Shown here: in pieces, positions 23,164-34,102 of the stretch
Numbering within the stretch: the stretch's first letter is position 1
How the letters are laid out: every line of letters begins with the position of its first letter
Source: Pogostemon cablin
Lineage: Eukaryota; Streptophyta; Magnoliopsida; Lamiales; Lamiaceae
Assembly (NCBI GenBank): GCA_023678885.1
Contig: CM043001.1
Coordinates: forward strand, 320,001-384,000
Length of the DNA: 64,000 bases
Direction of reading: 5' to 3'
Position numbers and translations under genes: made by a program
Notes under the pieces: generated by a model
Database searches by the model: none
What the model saw: the letters and a program-made list of their open reading frames with translations, nothing else
What the model was told of the DNA's origin: nothing

Positions 23164-24839
23164 TGATTAGAGCTATTTTCACCTAGATTTTAGTGTCTTT
23201 TTATATGTGTTTTCGTATTATTTTATCCGTATTTTATATGTTATTTGGTTGTTTTTGTATTTTTATTGAAATGTGTGTGAATGAGCTTAAACTTAAGATT
23301 TTCACTTTTTATTGGATGCTAAACATGATAAGGAAGATGTAGGAAAAAGCGGATCTCAATTCGGAGTTGAAACGAGGGAGAACGAGCCAAAACAGTGAAG
23401 AAATGCAGGAGCCAGCACACGAGCCGTGTAGCCAACACGGCCCTGTAAGAGTTGGCCGTGTGGCGACATCTAGTCATTCAACACGGGCAACTTCAGGTCG
23501 TGTCCAGTTGCACGAGTCGAGTCTGGAGCACGAGTCGTGTCGCCAACACGGCCCTGTAAGAAGTGGCCGTGTGGCGACATCAGAAGACACAACACGACCA
23601 CCCTGTGGCCGTGTTACAGAGCACGACTCGTGTTGGGTATTTTCCTGCAGAAATTTCCAGATCCTTCTAGAAGCCTCCATAGGGGTATAAATACCCCTTT
23701 ATTCAACAATTGGAAAAGGGATCCGAAATATCCATCATCTACACACACATCACACACCATTTCTTCCATTTTCCACCATCATCTTCATCCATCTTCATCC
23801 ATCTTCATCCCCCCATCATATCTTCCATTTTTGGTGCTAAAGACTTCAAAATCAAGAGCTAGAGGTGGAGATCAAGAAGAATAGAAGATTCTCTTCAAGA
23901 AATTGATAGGGAAGAATCCATTCATTTTGTATTTCTTTAGATCTAAGACTATGGATATTTGTAATGAATCATTTATTTGTTTTGTTACTTTTATCATGTT
24001 AGGCTAATCCCTCTAGTGGGATTAGGAATATGAAGAGCATATTAGATTTATATTATCATGTGGATTAAATTGGTTTTTGATTTAATTGATGTTGGTTTCT
24101 ATTCATGGAGTTTAATTGTCTTGATGTTGTGATGGCATGGTTTGTTATTCATGAATGTTTATTGGTTTAATGGATTGTTGATCAATGGATTATTTGTGGT
24201 AATTAAATGCTATCATGATGTTCATGTATGTATTGCTTGGAGTGAGACGGAAACGACCCTCTATAGTATTAGGAAGGCATGAATAGACATTGAGTTTGGG
24301 TTTGACCGAAAGGATATTTGAATTCAATGAGGGGAACCAATCCATTCGTTGGCCTTAGTACACAAAAAGGGAGAGTTTAATCTAACTAGTACCTAGATGG
24401 AAGGGGTTAATGTTGGGCTTTGATCTTAAGTGCTTTTGGGAGTCCAAAATGGATCAACAACCTTTGTAACCCGAAAGGGAGCTTAGGATACAATCGTGAT
24501 CACCCTTAGTCTACATCAATTGAGTTGGATTCCTTTTGCATGATAATATGAATTGAATATGCTTGGATGTTTCTAATCCCATGTTTTTCCATACTTGAAC
24601 TTAAGCACCCATTTTCTATTCTTGTCATTTATCTTATTTGCTATCTTATTTACTTGCTTCTTGTTTTAGTTGTTATCCAATCTCAAAACCCCCGATCATC
24701 TTTACAAAAACGACATGAACATGAGCTCACGTATTTGCTAGTCCGAAAATAACTCCTTATTGGATTGATAATTTTTCTTGGGATATAATACTACAACGAT
24801 CGAGTATTCTTGCTCGTGAGTGCTAAAAATAGGCAAACA
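23164..24839 (+). repeat. 5' LTR of Athila-like element
   Basis: 1676 bp, TGATTAGAGC at the start and GGCAAACA at the end. It contains two 53 bp GC-rich copies (23419-23470 and 23529-23581) and a TATA box at 23686. Three ORFs in it (from 23367, 23537 and 24567) recur unchanged in the 3' LTR and are not likely genes. Confidence 0.93.
23682..23697 (+). promoter_or_regulatory. LTR TATA box inside an inverted repeat
   Basis: TATAAATA (23686-23693) lies within GGGGTATAAATACCCC, with perfect 7 bp arms around AA. It is the likely core promoter for the element RNA; the matching copy in the 3' LTR is at 30408-30423. The start of transcription is not shown by the sequence. Confidence 0.6.
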
Positions 24840-24845
24840 AGAAAA

Positions 24846-24858
24846 TGGCGCCGTTGCC
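24846..24858 (+). other. Primer binding site of Athila-like element
   Basis: TGGCGCCGTTGCC, six bases after the LTR end. Same primer type as the minus-strand elements at 8530-13052 and 42360-50185. Confidence 0.85.
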
Positions 24859-24989
24859 ATAGGGGAGTTTGACGGACTAGTCGAGTACTGTGTTATTGTT
24901 TTAGTTGTTCTTGATAAGGATTCTTTTTATTTTCTTTTATTTATTATTTGTGTTTGTAGTCTCACTCTTGGCCTTTTCGTAGGTGTTTT

Positions 24990-26216
24990 ATGATCACAAG
25001 ATCAAAGGGAAATCAATCGATCATTCCTTTGAATTTGGAGATTGAAAGGACCGCACGACAAAGGAAACGAGAGAGGCGTAAGGCTAGAAAAGAAAAGATG
25101 GAAAATCAACATGGAGATCATGTCAATCATAATTTACCCCATGATCCATTACAAGATCAAAGGGGGGTACAAGAAGGAGTGCAAGAGAATCAAGCGGAGA
25201 TAATGAGGAATTTCTTTGCTCAAAATCAAGAATATATGCAATTGCTTGCCAATCAAGAAGCTCAAAGGATACTCCAACAACAAGAGGCACAACCACATGT
25301 TCGTAGAAATGTCCAAGAGATGGTTAATATGTTCAATAACCAAGCAATGCAAGGAAATGTGCAAATACCTCAAGAGAGGCCAAGGCCTAGAGCAATCCGG
25401 GATTACTTCCAACCGAGAGCCGTACACAACATGGTTCCTCCGGTTCAAGCCAACAATTTAGAAATCAAGACCGGATTGATCAACATGGTCAAAGAAAATC
25501 AGTTTGGGGGAGGTCCTCTTGAGGATCCAAACATGCATCTAGCTAGCTTCTTGGAGGTTGCAAATACCATTAAGATGAATGGAGTATCGGAAGATGCTAT
25601 TCGGATGAGGTTGTTCTCTTTTTCTTTAAGAGACAAGGCTAAGACATGGTATAATGCAATTCCTTTGGGAAGTTGTAATACATGGGAAGATCTTGAGCAA
25701 AGATTCCTAAACAAGTACTTTCCTCCTTCAAAGACGCTCCAATTGAAAAGCCTTATAACTCAATTTAGGCAACTTCCGGATGAAAATTTTTATGAAGCAT
25801 GGGAACGCTACAAAGAGATGCTCCGAAAGTGTCATCAACATGATTTTCATGAGAATCAACAAGTGGCATTCTTCTATCAAGGGTTGAGCCAACAAAATCG
25901 GATGCATGTAGATGCCTCATCCGGAGGGTCTATATTTGGAGTGGATGCTATGAAAGCGATGGAAATTTTTGAAGATATTGCAATGAATGCTTATCAATGG
26001 CCTTCCGAGCGAGTAATGGGAAGTTGTGCATTTGGAACGGTAGCTCAAGTGGAAAGTGTGCATAAAGTGAAGAGCGATGTATTTCAAAGCCAAGGCATGA
26101 AAGAATTTAATGAGAGCATCAATGCTTTAACTAAGCAATTGAATTTGATCACTCAAGGAGTGAGTCAAGGGGAAAGTACGAGTACTACCTTGAACGAGAA
26201 GAGTAATGTGATGTAA
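24990..26216 (+). CDS. gag: Gag polyprotein of Athila-like element
   Basis: 408 residues. The capsid-like retrotransposon Gag domain lies at about residues 155-330, with KAKTWYNAIP, WEDLEQRFLNKYFPPSK, FYEAWERYKEMLRKC and VDASSGG, typical of Athila/Tat Gag. The N-terminus is basic (MITRSKGN) and Gln-rich. It ends at a TAA (26214-26216), but the next ORF continues in the same frame, reading SVEDVAYLDRRNYQ straight after the stop. Either the stop is a recent mutation or Gag and protease are separated by stop-codon read-through. Gag should form the particle that packages element RNA. Confidence 0.9.
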   Translation: MITRSKGNQSIIPLNLEIERTARQRKRERRKARKEKMENQHGDHVNHNLPHDPLQDQRGVQEGVQENQAEIMRNFFAQNQEYMQLLANQEAQRILQQQEAQPHVRRNVQEMVNMFNNQAMQGNVQIPQERPRPRAIRDYFQPRAVHNMVPPVQANNLEIKTGLINMVKENQFGGGPLEDPNMHLASFLEVANTIKMNGVSEDAIRMRLFSFSLRDKAKTWYNAIPLGSCNTWEDLEQRFLNKYFPPSKTLQLKSLITQFRQLPDENFYEAWERYKEMLRKCHQHDFHENQQVAFFYQGLSQQNRMHVDASSGGSIFGVDAMKAMEIFEDIAMNAYQWPSERVMGSCAFGTVAQVESVHKVKSDVFQSQGMKEFNESINALTKQLNLITQGVSQGESTSTTLNEKSNVM

Positions 26217-27767
26217 AGTGTAGAGGATGTTGCCTATTTGGATAGGAGAAATTACCAAGGGAATTTTCAACATCAAGGGAATTTCCAAGGTAATTTTCCC
26301 TCTAATCAAGGAAATTTTCATGGAGGAAATTATCAAGCGCCGAGAAAGCATGAAAATCTTTCTTATTCTAATCCTCAAGCCGCCATGTCATTTTCTCCGG
26401 GATTCGATCCGAGTGCTAAGTCGCCCAATGGAGAAGGGAAGTCATCGGTGGAAGAGACATTGCTAGCATTCATGAAAAAGCTTGAGGCTAGAATGGAGGA
26501 GAATGAACGGAAATCCGACAATAGGATGAGAGCGTTTGAGCATCAAATGGGGCAAATTGCTTCTTCCGTGGGATCACAACACCAACAAGGAAAATTCCCA
26601 TCTACCACGGAAATAAATCCAAAAGAGCATTGCATGTGCATAAAGGTGAAAGAGGATAGCTTGGTTGAAGAAGGTTTGGTGGATTGCACGGTGGATGAAG
26701 AAAAAGAAGAAGCAAAAAGAGTAGAAATTGAGTTAGAAGAAAAGAGGAAGAAATGGATAGAAGAACATGTGCCCAAGTGGAAAAAGGCTAAGGAGAAAAG
26801 GGAAAAAGAAGTGGAATATGAACGTGATTATTGGGGAATTCCGATTACTCCTTATCCACTCCCTTATCCTCAAAGATTTGTTAAAAAAGAAAAGATGGAG
26901 GAATTTCAAAAGTTTGTTGAAACTTTGAAGAAGAAATTTGAAGAGAGAAAGAAAGCGAAGCTAGTTGAAACAAATGAACCATTGCATGAGGAGCCTTCTA
27001 TGAAAGTTGGTGATCCGGGGAAGTTCGTTATCCCTTGTGAAGTTGAAGGAAAGAAGGTTGTTAATGCATTGTGTGACTTGGGAGCTAGTGTGAATGTTAT
27101 GCCTCATTCTCTTTTTGAAGAATTGGATATTGGAGAGCTCAAGCCTTCCACTACATGCCTTCAAGTGGCGGATGGATCAACTATTAAGCCCTTAGGGGTG
27201 GTGGAGGATGTAGTGGTTGAAGTGAAGAAGTTGACTTTTCCGGTGGATTTTGTTGTCTTGGAGATGAAGGTTGATCCTCAAACGCCTATGATCTTGGGAA
27301 GACCATTCTTAGCTACGGGAAAAGCTCATATTGATGTGGAAAGAGGAGAACTTTCTTTGAGTTCAAATACGGAGAGTGTTACATTTTCATGTAACAAGGC
27401 AAGAAAGAAGGAAGATTCTTACCTCAAGCCTCCAATCCTACCTCTGGATGATCCTTATGGATTTGAAAATTCTTACTCTTTTGAATCTTCTAATTCTCTT
27501 TTTCATGATTATATTGAAGATTTTAATCTTAACTTGTATTTGCTTGATATGTATAGGAATGAGGACTCGGACATTGAATGGAAGGTTGATAAAGAAGAAT
27601 TTCATTGGCCTTATGGAGACGAAGCATTTCCATCCACAATTCTTCGTGATGATTTGATAATTATAAGCAAGAATGGAGAAATCATGTTGATGGAAAAGAA
27701 AAGAGCCAAGAAATTTCTCAAAGTGAAGATGAGGCCCGATGGGGTCTTGGATTTTTCCGATTGTTAA
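26217..27767 (+). CDS. Gag C-terminal region and aspartic protease
   Basis: Same frame as the upstream gag; the first ATG is at 26238, giving 509 residues. It starts with GN-F-Q repeats (QGNFQHQGNFQGNF) and then a Lys/Glu-rich, probably coiled-coil stretch at about residues 140-250. The retropepsin domain follows, with catalytic CDLGASVNVMP near residue 280 and ILGRPFL near 352. The tail has WKVDKEEFHWP and a basic KKRAKKFLKVKM segment. There is no RT after it; the ORF stops with TAA at 27765-27767. The protease would process Gag. It is translated only by read-through or internal initiation. Confidence 0.85.
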   Translation, partial: SVEDVAYLDRRNYQGNFQHQGNFQGNFPSNQGNFHGGNYQAPRKHENLSYSNPQAAMSFSPGFDPSAKSPNGEGKSSVEETLLAFMKKLEARMEENERKSDNRMRAFEHQMGQIASSVGSQHQQGKFPSTTEINPKEHCMCIKVKEDSLVEEGLVDCTVDEEKEEAKRVEIELEEKRKKWIEEHVPKWKKAKEKREKEVEYERDYWGIPITPYPLPYPQRFVKKEKMEEFQKFVETLKKKFEERKKAKLVETNEPLHEEPSMKVGDPGKFVIPCEVEGKKVVNALCDLGASVNVMPHSLFEELDIGELKPSTTCLQVADGSTIKPLGVVEDVVVEVKKLTFPVDFVVLEMKVDPQTPMILGRPFLATGKAHIDVERGELSLSSNTESVTFSCNKARKKEDSYLKPPILPLDDPYGFENSYSFESSNSLFHDYIEDFNLNLYLLDMYRNEDSDIEWKVDKEEFHWPYGDEAFPSTILRDDLIIISKNGEIMLMEKKRAKKFLKVKMRPDGVLDFSDC

Positions 27768-29876
27768 GAGCTTAAATTCGTCTGGCTTGAAGACGTTAAA
27801 CTTAGCGCTAAATGGGAGGCAACCCATTCTTTTTATCTTTTGTTGCTTGGTTGTTTTGGCCTTGTAGGTTGATTGTGCTCATGGAGAAAAATGCACATTG
27901 AAGAAAAGAGAAATGCTTCATGGATTCAAGTTGATATGTTTCAAACATTTGTTGCAAACTTAATTCGTGACTCTTGTCTCGAGTTAAGTTTGGGGGGTGA
28001 TAGTGCGTGGTGGACATCGCTTGAGTCGTGTGGATGCAGTTACTTCTCAACAAGAAGATCATCAATGGAAACTACAAGGGTCAAGGGTAAGTCTCACCAC
28101 TTTTTGCAAACTTAATTCGTGACTCTTGTTTCGATTTAAGTTTGGGGGGAGAGTGTGTGGTGTGACTCACCACTTGAGTATGATTCTTGTAAAAATTGGG
28201 TCAATTTTAAAATTTTTCTCATGAGTTTGGGTTGATTTTGGCATGATTGGTGGTGTTGAAGTGCATGATAGTCCATATTTATAATGAAATTGTTGAAATA
28301 ATGGTGTTTGTTGAGTATTTGAGCATGAATGAGAGGTATTGGAAGCATGATGGAGCTTGGAGCTAACGCTTTCCTTACCAAATGCCTATCGAGGGAGTAC
28401 TCTACACCTTATCATTTTATTACTTGAAATGAATTGATTTTGATTTGGATTGTTGTGACTAGCATGCTACTTCATGTGTTATGTTTGTGGGAGGTTTACT
28501 TTCGTATATTAGGATTTCTTTTTCAATAAAGGTTGGGATGAATGTGTGCTTAATTTTCTTATGGATGATGGTATTTTGTGTTTTTGCATGTTTTGTGTTT
28601 TTGTTGTGTCTTGTTTGTTGAGTCCTTACTTGTATGTTGTGTGTATTTTCATTCTTGTCTTGGGTTGTTTGGTGGTTTGTTTAGGGATGTCGTGAGTCAT
28701 TTTTGAACGTGAGTGATGATAGATTGTGGTGATAAGTGATGACAAATTATGATTAAGAATCTCTACACTTTCAAATTATGACATGTTTTACTTAACTTGT
28801 TCAATTTTGAGATGAATGTGGTGTAATAAGTTCCTTAAGGTCCGAGCACAAGCTTGTGAGCATTTGAGCCTCAACCATGCACACATGGTATTTCTTCATG
28901 AGTGGATCGGTTGTGTTTGATAAGTTAGAACTTGCTCAAGGACTATAGGAACGAGCCCGATTAGTGGAGATTGGTGAAATGATCTAAGGCCATTCTTGTT
29001 ATTATAGTCATTGCCATATATGTCCCCTACCATGAACATCATCCTTAGTTAACCATTTTGAGCCTATAAGCCTATTTCTTGTGAATTTAGCACATTACAA
29101 GCCTTAATTACCCATTCAAGCTTATATATACCTTTGTGTGGGTGATTGAGGAGATGATAGCTAGAAAGGATTGATTGATTAGCAAAAGAAGAAAAGGGAA
29201 TGGTAAACAAGCAAGAAAAAGGATGAAAAGAGCAAAAGTAAGAAGGCACATGCAACCTCAAAGTTAGAAAATGAGCAAATCAACATCAAAATGCTCAAGT
29301 AAACAAAATCCAAAGATAGGAAGTATGCATCAAAAGAAGCTCAATCCAAGGAAAGTTCATGAATAGTGCTTGAGATTGTAAAGATAAGAAAGGAAGAAAG
29401 AAAAGTGGAGAAGTTGAGAAAATTGGACATCTCTTTGATTACTTACACATGATTAGTCACTCTTATCCATATACTTCCTACCATACCAAAGAGCCTATCA
29501 TTATATCCTAATTAAAGACCTTTTTGATCATTAATTGAAACTTTGGTGGTTTGTGAATATAGTCCGCGAGCAAGCTTATAGTGAGTCGAGCCAATCGATT
29601 AATGAGTGTGATCTACCCTATTTCAAAAGAGTGTTGAGAGACATTAATATCCATTGTGAGGCTTGGACTTAAAAGGAACTATATTACACTTTATTCTCTT
29701 TTGATTGAACTTGTTAATTTCTCATGTCATGATTTTAATGTTGTAGGATGACTTAGCATAGTTTGTTGTTATTATTGCTAATGATGTGTTATTGCTTATA
29801 TTCGTTTAGTCTTTTCTAGGTGAAAATTTCTCCTTTTGATTTGTCATTTTCGTTGCTCGGGGACGAGCAACACCTT
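27768..29876 (+). other. Non-coding 3' region of Athila-like element
   Basis: Begins with GACGTTAAACTTAGCGC and GGGAGGCAACCC (about 27792-27825), phrases common after pol in Athila-type elements. A direct duplication of about 150 bp carries polypurine-tract-like AAGTTTGGGGGG at 27986 and 28138. No coding domain is recognised where RT and integrase would be. Confidence 0.75.
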
Positions 29877-29889
29877 AAGTTTGGGGGGT
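29853..29889 (+). other. Hairpin and polypurine tract
   Basis: TTGCTCG-GGGA-CGAGCAA (29853-29870) is followed by AAGTTTGGGGGGT (29877-29889) directly before the 3' LTR. The tract would prime plus-strand DNA synthesis; the hairpin is shared with the related elements. Confidence 0.8.
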
Positions 29890-31565
29890 TGATTAGAGCT
29901 ATTTTCACCTAGATTTTAGTGTCTTTTTATATGTGTTTTCGTATTATTTTATCCGTATTTTATATGTTATTTGGTTGTTTTTGTATTTTTATTGAAATGT
30001 GTGTGAATGAGCTTAAACTTAAGATTTTCACTTTTTATTGGATGCTAAACATGATAAGGAAGATGTAGGAAAAAGCGGATCTCAATTCGGAGTTGAAACG
30101 AGGGAGAACGAGCCAAAACAGTGAAGAAATGCAGGAGCCAGCACACGAGCCGTGTAGCCAACACGGCCCTGTAAGAGTTGGCCGTGTGGCGACATCTAGT
30201 CATTCAACACGGGCAACTTCAGGTCGTGTCCAGTTGCACGAGTCGAGTCTGGAGCACGAGTCGTGTCGCCAACACGGCCCTGTAAGAAGTGGCCGTGTGG
30301 CGACATCAGAAGACACAACACGACCACCCTGTGGCCGTGTTACAGAGCACGACTCGTGTTGGGTATTTTCCTGCAGAAATTTCCAGATCCTTCTAGAAGC
30401 CTCCATAGGGGTATAAATACCCCTTTATTCAACAATTGGAAAAGGGATCCGAAATATCCATCATCTACACACACATCACACACCATTTCTTCCATTTTCC
30501 ACCATCATCTTCATCCATCTTCATCCATCTTCATCCCCCCATCATATCTTCCATTTTTGGTGCTAAAGACTTCAAAATCAAGAGCTAGAGGTGGAGATCA
30601 AGAAGAATAGAAGATTCTCTTCAAGAAATTGATAGGGAAGAATCCATTCATTTTGTATTTCTTTAGATCTAAGACTATGGATATTTGTAATGAATCATTT
30701 ATTTGTTTTGTTACTTTTATCATGTTAGGCTAATCCCTCTAGTGGGATTAGGAATATGAAGAGCATATTAGATTTATATTATCATGTGGATTAAATTGGT
30801 TTTTGATTTAATTGATGTTGGTTTCTATTCATGGAGTTTAATTGTCTTGATGTTGTGATGGCATGGTTTGTTATTCATGAATGTTTATTGGTTTAATGGA
30901 TTGTTGATCAATGGATTATTTGTGGTAATTAAATGCTATCATGATGTTCATGTATGTATTGCTTGGAGTGAGACGGAAACGACCCTCTATAGTATTAGGA
31001 AGGCATGAATAGACATTGAGTTTGGGTTTGACCGAAAGGATATTTGAATTCAATGAGGGGAACCAATCCATTCGTTGGCCTTAGTACACAAAAAGGGAGA
31101 GTTTAATCTAACTAGTACCTAGATGGAAGGGGTTAATGTTGGGCTTTGATCTTAAGTGCTTTTGGGAGTCCAAAATGGATCAACAACCTTTGTAACCCGA
31201 AAGGGAGCTTAGGATACAATCGTGATCACCCTTAGTCTACATCAATTGAGTTGGATTCCTTTTGCATGATAATATGAATTGAATATGCTTGGATGTTTCT
31301 AATCCCATGTTTTTCCATACTTGAACTTAAGCACCCATTTTCTATTCTTGTCATTTATCTTATTTGCTATCTTATTTACTTGCTTCTTGTTTTAGTTGTT
31401 ATCCAATCTCAAAACCCCCGATCATCTTTACAAAAACGACATGAACATGAGCTCACGTATTTGCTAGTCCGAAAATAACTCCTTATTGGATTGATAATTT
31501 TTCTTGGGATATAATACTACAACGATCGAGTATTCTTGCTCGTGAGTGCTAAAAATAGGCAAACA
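29890..31565 (+). repeat. 3' LTR of Athila-like element
   Basis: 1676 bp, the same length and apparently the same sequence as 23164-24839. Followed by the duplication ACGGA at 31566-31570. Confidence 0.93.
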
Positions 31566-31767
31566 ACGGATAAAATAAAACATAAATATTAGATTAAAAT
31601 ACTATGAACCACAAAGATAAAATTATAATTAGAATTATGATTAAATTAAAATACAAATCAACCCTAAAGATGAAATATAACATGAACTACGAGTATAAAA
31701 TCCATCATAAACCATTAGGGTGAATATGAACAGTGATATAATTAATTGTCGTTTATAATAATGATAA

Positions 31768-32162
31768 GAGTGAGGCTTGCGTGCATCCGGGCGCATGGAA
31801 ACACATTCCGTGCGCCTTTAGAAATTTAGTATTATGGGTAAGGGTACATTGTTTTGGTCTAAAGGGTATACACTTTAATTAATAAAAGGTATACCATTTT
31901 GTTCTAAAGGTATACATTTTTCATTAATATTTTTTTTTCTTTAGAAAATAAAGGGCACACACTTTTATACTAAAAGGTATACAATTTAACACAAAATTCT
32001 AAAGGCGCACGGAGTGTTGTTCATGCGCCCAGATACACACAATAATTTTCTTTAGAAAATAAAGGGTACACATCTGTATACTAAAGGGTATACAATTTAA
32101 CACAAAATTTTAAAGGCGCATGGAACGTGGTCCGTGCGCCGGGGTGCACAGGAGTTTTTGCC
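31768..32162. mobile_element. Mutator-like MITE, 395 bp
   Basis: The left end GAGTGAGGCTTGCGTGCATC and the complement of the right end (GGCAAAAACTCCTGTGCACC) lead into matching inverted repeats containing GGCGCATGGAA and GTGCGCC. The flanks TAATGATAA and TAATAATAA match at 8 of 9 bases, a 9 bp duplication of Mutator type. An internal repeat with GGTATACAATTTAACACAAA occurs twice. Non-coding. Confidence 0.6.
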
Positions 32163-32173
32163 TAATAATAATA

Positions 32174-32694
32174 GAGAAAGACTTGTATACAACCTCCAAT
32201 TGATATAACCCCATGTACAACCTCCTTCCTTTACCTTCAGTGTGTGTTTTCACCCTTTTTTTTAATTGTTGCATTTTATTATTATTTTTTTAATTTTTTA
32301 ACTGTTTTTTAATTACAATTTTACCCTTGTGATTTAGGGTATAATTTATCTCTAGGGTTTAGGGTTTAGGGTATAATTGTAATTTTACCTTGTAGTTTAA
32401 GGTATAATTTATCCTCTAGGGTTTATGGTTTAGGATATAATTGTAATTTTATCCTTGTGGTTTAGGGTATAATTTATCTCTAGGATTTAGGGTAGAGGGT
32501 ATAATTGTAATTTTACCATTGTGGTTTAGGGTATAATTTATCCCTAGGGTTTAGGGTTTAATAGTCATTTAAATAAAATAAATTTAAAAATAAAATAAAA
32601 AACAACATTAATGAAGGAGCATGGATTAATTAAGAGGGGTGGGGATTAATGTTGTACCAATTCATGTACAACCGGTTGTACCCTAGTCCTTCTC
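32174..32694. mobile_element. TIR element with telomere-like internal repeats, 521 bp
   Basis: Ends GAGAAAGACTTGTATACAACC-type (left) and GAGAAGGACTAGGGTACAAC (complement of right). Flanks are AT-rich ATAATAATA on both sides, uninformative because of a microsatellite. The body has about four repeats of 60-70 bp containing TAGGGTTTAGGGTTTAGGG. Confidence 0.6.
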
Positions 32695-32721
32695 ATAATA
32701 ATAATAATAATAATAATAATA

Positions 32722-32999
32722 CTCCCTCCGTTTCGGAAAACTTTTCACCTTTATTGTTCCACGTTGTTTAAGAAAATATGCACTTTTTGAGCAACTTTAT
32801 TGACTTTGGAGGGTATTATAGTATTTTTAGTTAATAAAAAGTATAAAGTAATTATATGTGTGTAAAAAATGAGTGACAAATTTGAAATTAAAATAACTTT
32901 TGAGATTGGTGGATAAAATGGTGTTTCCTTTTTTAAGGAACGAAAGGTTTTGTGGGACAAACAAATGAGGAAAGTGAGAAAAATATTATTGGACGAAGA
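32722..32999. mobile_element. Stowaway-like MITE
   Basis: The left end CTCCCTCCGTTTCGGAAAAC follows TA, the classic Stowaway terminus. The right end (GGACGAAGAC) is degenerate. The body has the usual TTTTGTGGGACA phrase. Confidence 0.6.
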
Positions 33000-33483
33000 C
33001 AACACCTCATCGACTAAGGTGTGTGGGGTGATTACCCGTACTTAAATGAATTTTAAATATTTTATCGCACAGATACGCATGCAACAAAATTGACACTTAT
33101 GTTTGTTAAGCTACGTATTACCTTGTTCTGGTGCAATATCTTGACTGCAGACAATTACAAGAACTTGAAAGATCAAAAGAAAGGACAATGTTATTCGGAT
33201 CAAATTTGATTCGGATCAATTGCCTTTAATCCTTCTAAAAGTGCTATTATAACCTTCATTAACTATACATTTTAATTTTAATTACTTCCAAAATTTAATT
33301 GGCTGTTCATTATCCTTTTTCCATGCTTTACTTATTTCAAATTTTAACATTTATTATGTATTTAATATTTAATTATTATGTACTTAATATTTAATATTTT
33401 CACGGTAAAAAATCTAAGTTTATCTTTTAAGGTCCATATATACAGCTCATGCATATTAATTTGCAATACACATAATAATTTTT

Positions 33484-33549
<66 letters not shown>

Positions 33550-34102
33550 ATTATATAATTATTAATATAAAAGAATATGATTTCATTCGTTATTGCTATC
33601 TATATATTAATTAAAATTGTTATATACAAGTATAAAATAAGAATCAAAATAGCAACCTCACAATAAAAATAGTGAAACGGGGGCGAGAGGGGCGAAAAGA
33701 CTCATGGATTGATCATTTTTTTATTAAAATATAATTTTAAATGGATAAAATAAAATATTAATATAGTTAAAATATGACAAGTACGATGAATAATTTATTA
33801 AAATATGTTTACTAAATAATAAAAAATATTAAAGTATAATTCACTAAAATTATAATTAAATAAATCACATCATATTTTATTGAATTATACCCTATCAACT
33901 TTAAGCTCATAAAACCATAATATTGTAAAATATTGTTAGCATAAACCCGTTTAAGATCGTATTACAAAATAAATTATGTGAAACTGATAAATAACAATAA
34001 TATTTTAACAAATATGGTATCTTAAGTCATTATCGTTCAAGTAAAATATTCATAAACAATTCGTAATATAAATAAAAAGTAATAATTATTTAAAAGAAAT
34101 AA
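33000..34102. other. AT-rich intergenic DNA
   Basis: No gene is seen. It includes a (TA)n microsatellite at 33489-33545 and GGATCAAATTTGATTCGGATC-like palindromic sequence near 33197. Confidence 0.6.
33489..33545. repeat. (TA)n microsatellite, 57 bp
   Basis: Uninterrupted TA dinucleotide repeat. Confidence 0.95.

Larger units (their letters stand above)
23164..31565 (+). mobile_element. Young Athila-like gag-protease LTR retrotransposon (TR-GAG type)
   Basis: 8402 bp. The two 1676 bp LTRs, in which I noticed no difference, are flanked by the 5 bp duplication ACGGA (23159-23163 and 31566-31570). The primer site is TGGCGCCGTTGCC at 24846 and the polypurine tract is at 29877-29889. It codes for Gag and an aspartic protease only; no RT, RNase H or integrase is readable. 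It therefore depends on an autonomous relative. LTR identity points to a very recent insertion. Confidence 0.93.

Noticed and set aside
23367..23884. ORFs of 107 and 115 residues that look like plausible small proteins
   Set aside because: They lie in an LTR and occur unchanged in the 3' LTR (30093-30610). The first is driven by GC-rich repeats; neither resembles a known protein.
33170..33260. Possible MITE end with GGATCAAATTTGATTCGGATC-like palindrome
   Set aside because: Similar sequence is present near 51700, but no paired end or target duplication was found.
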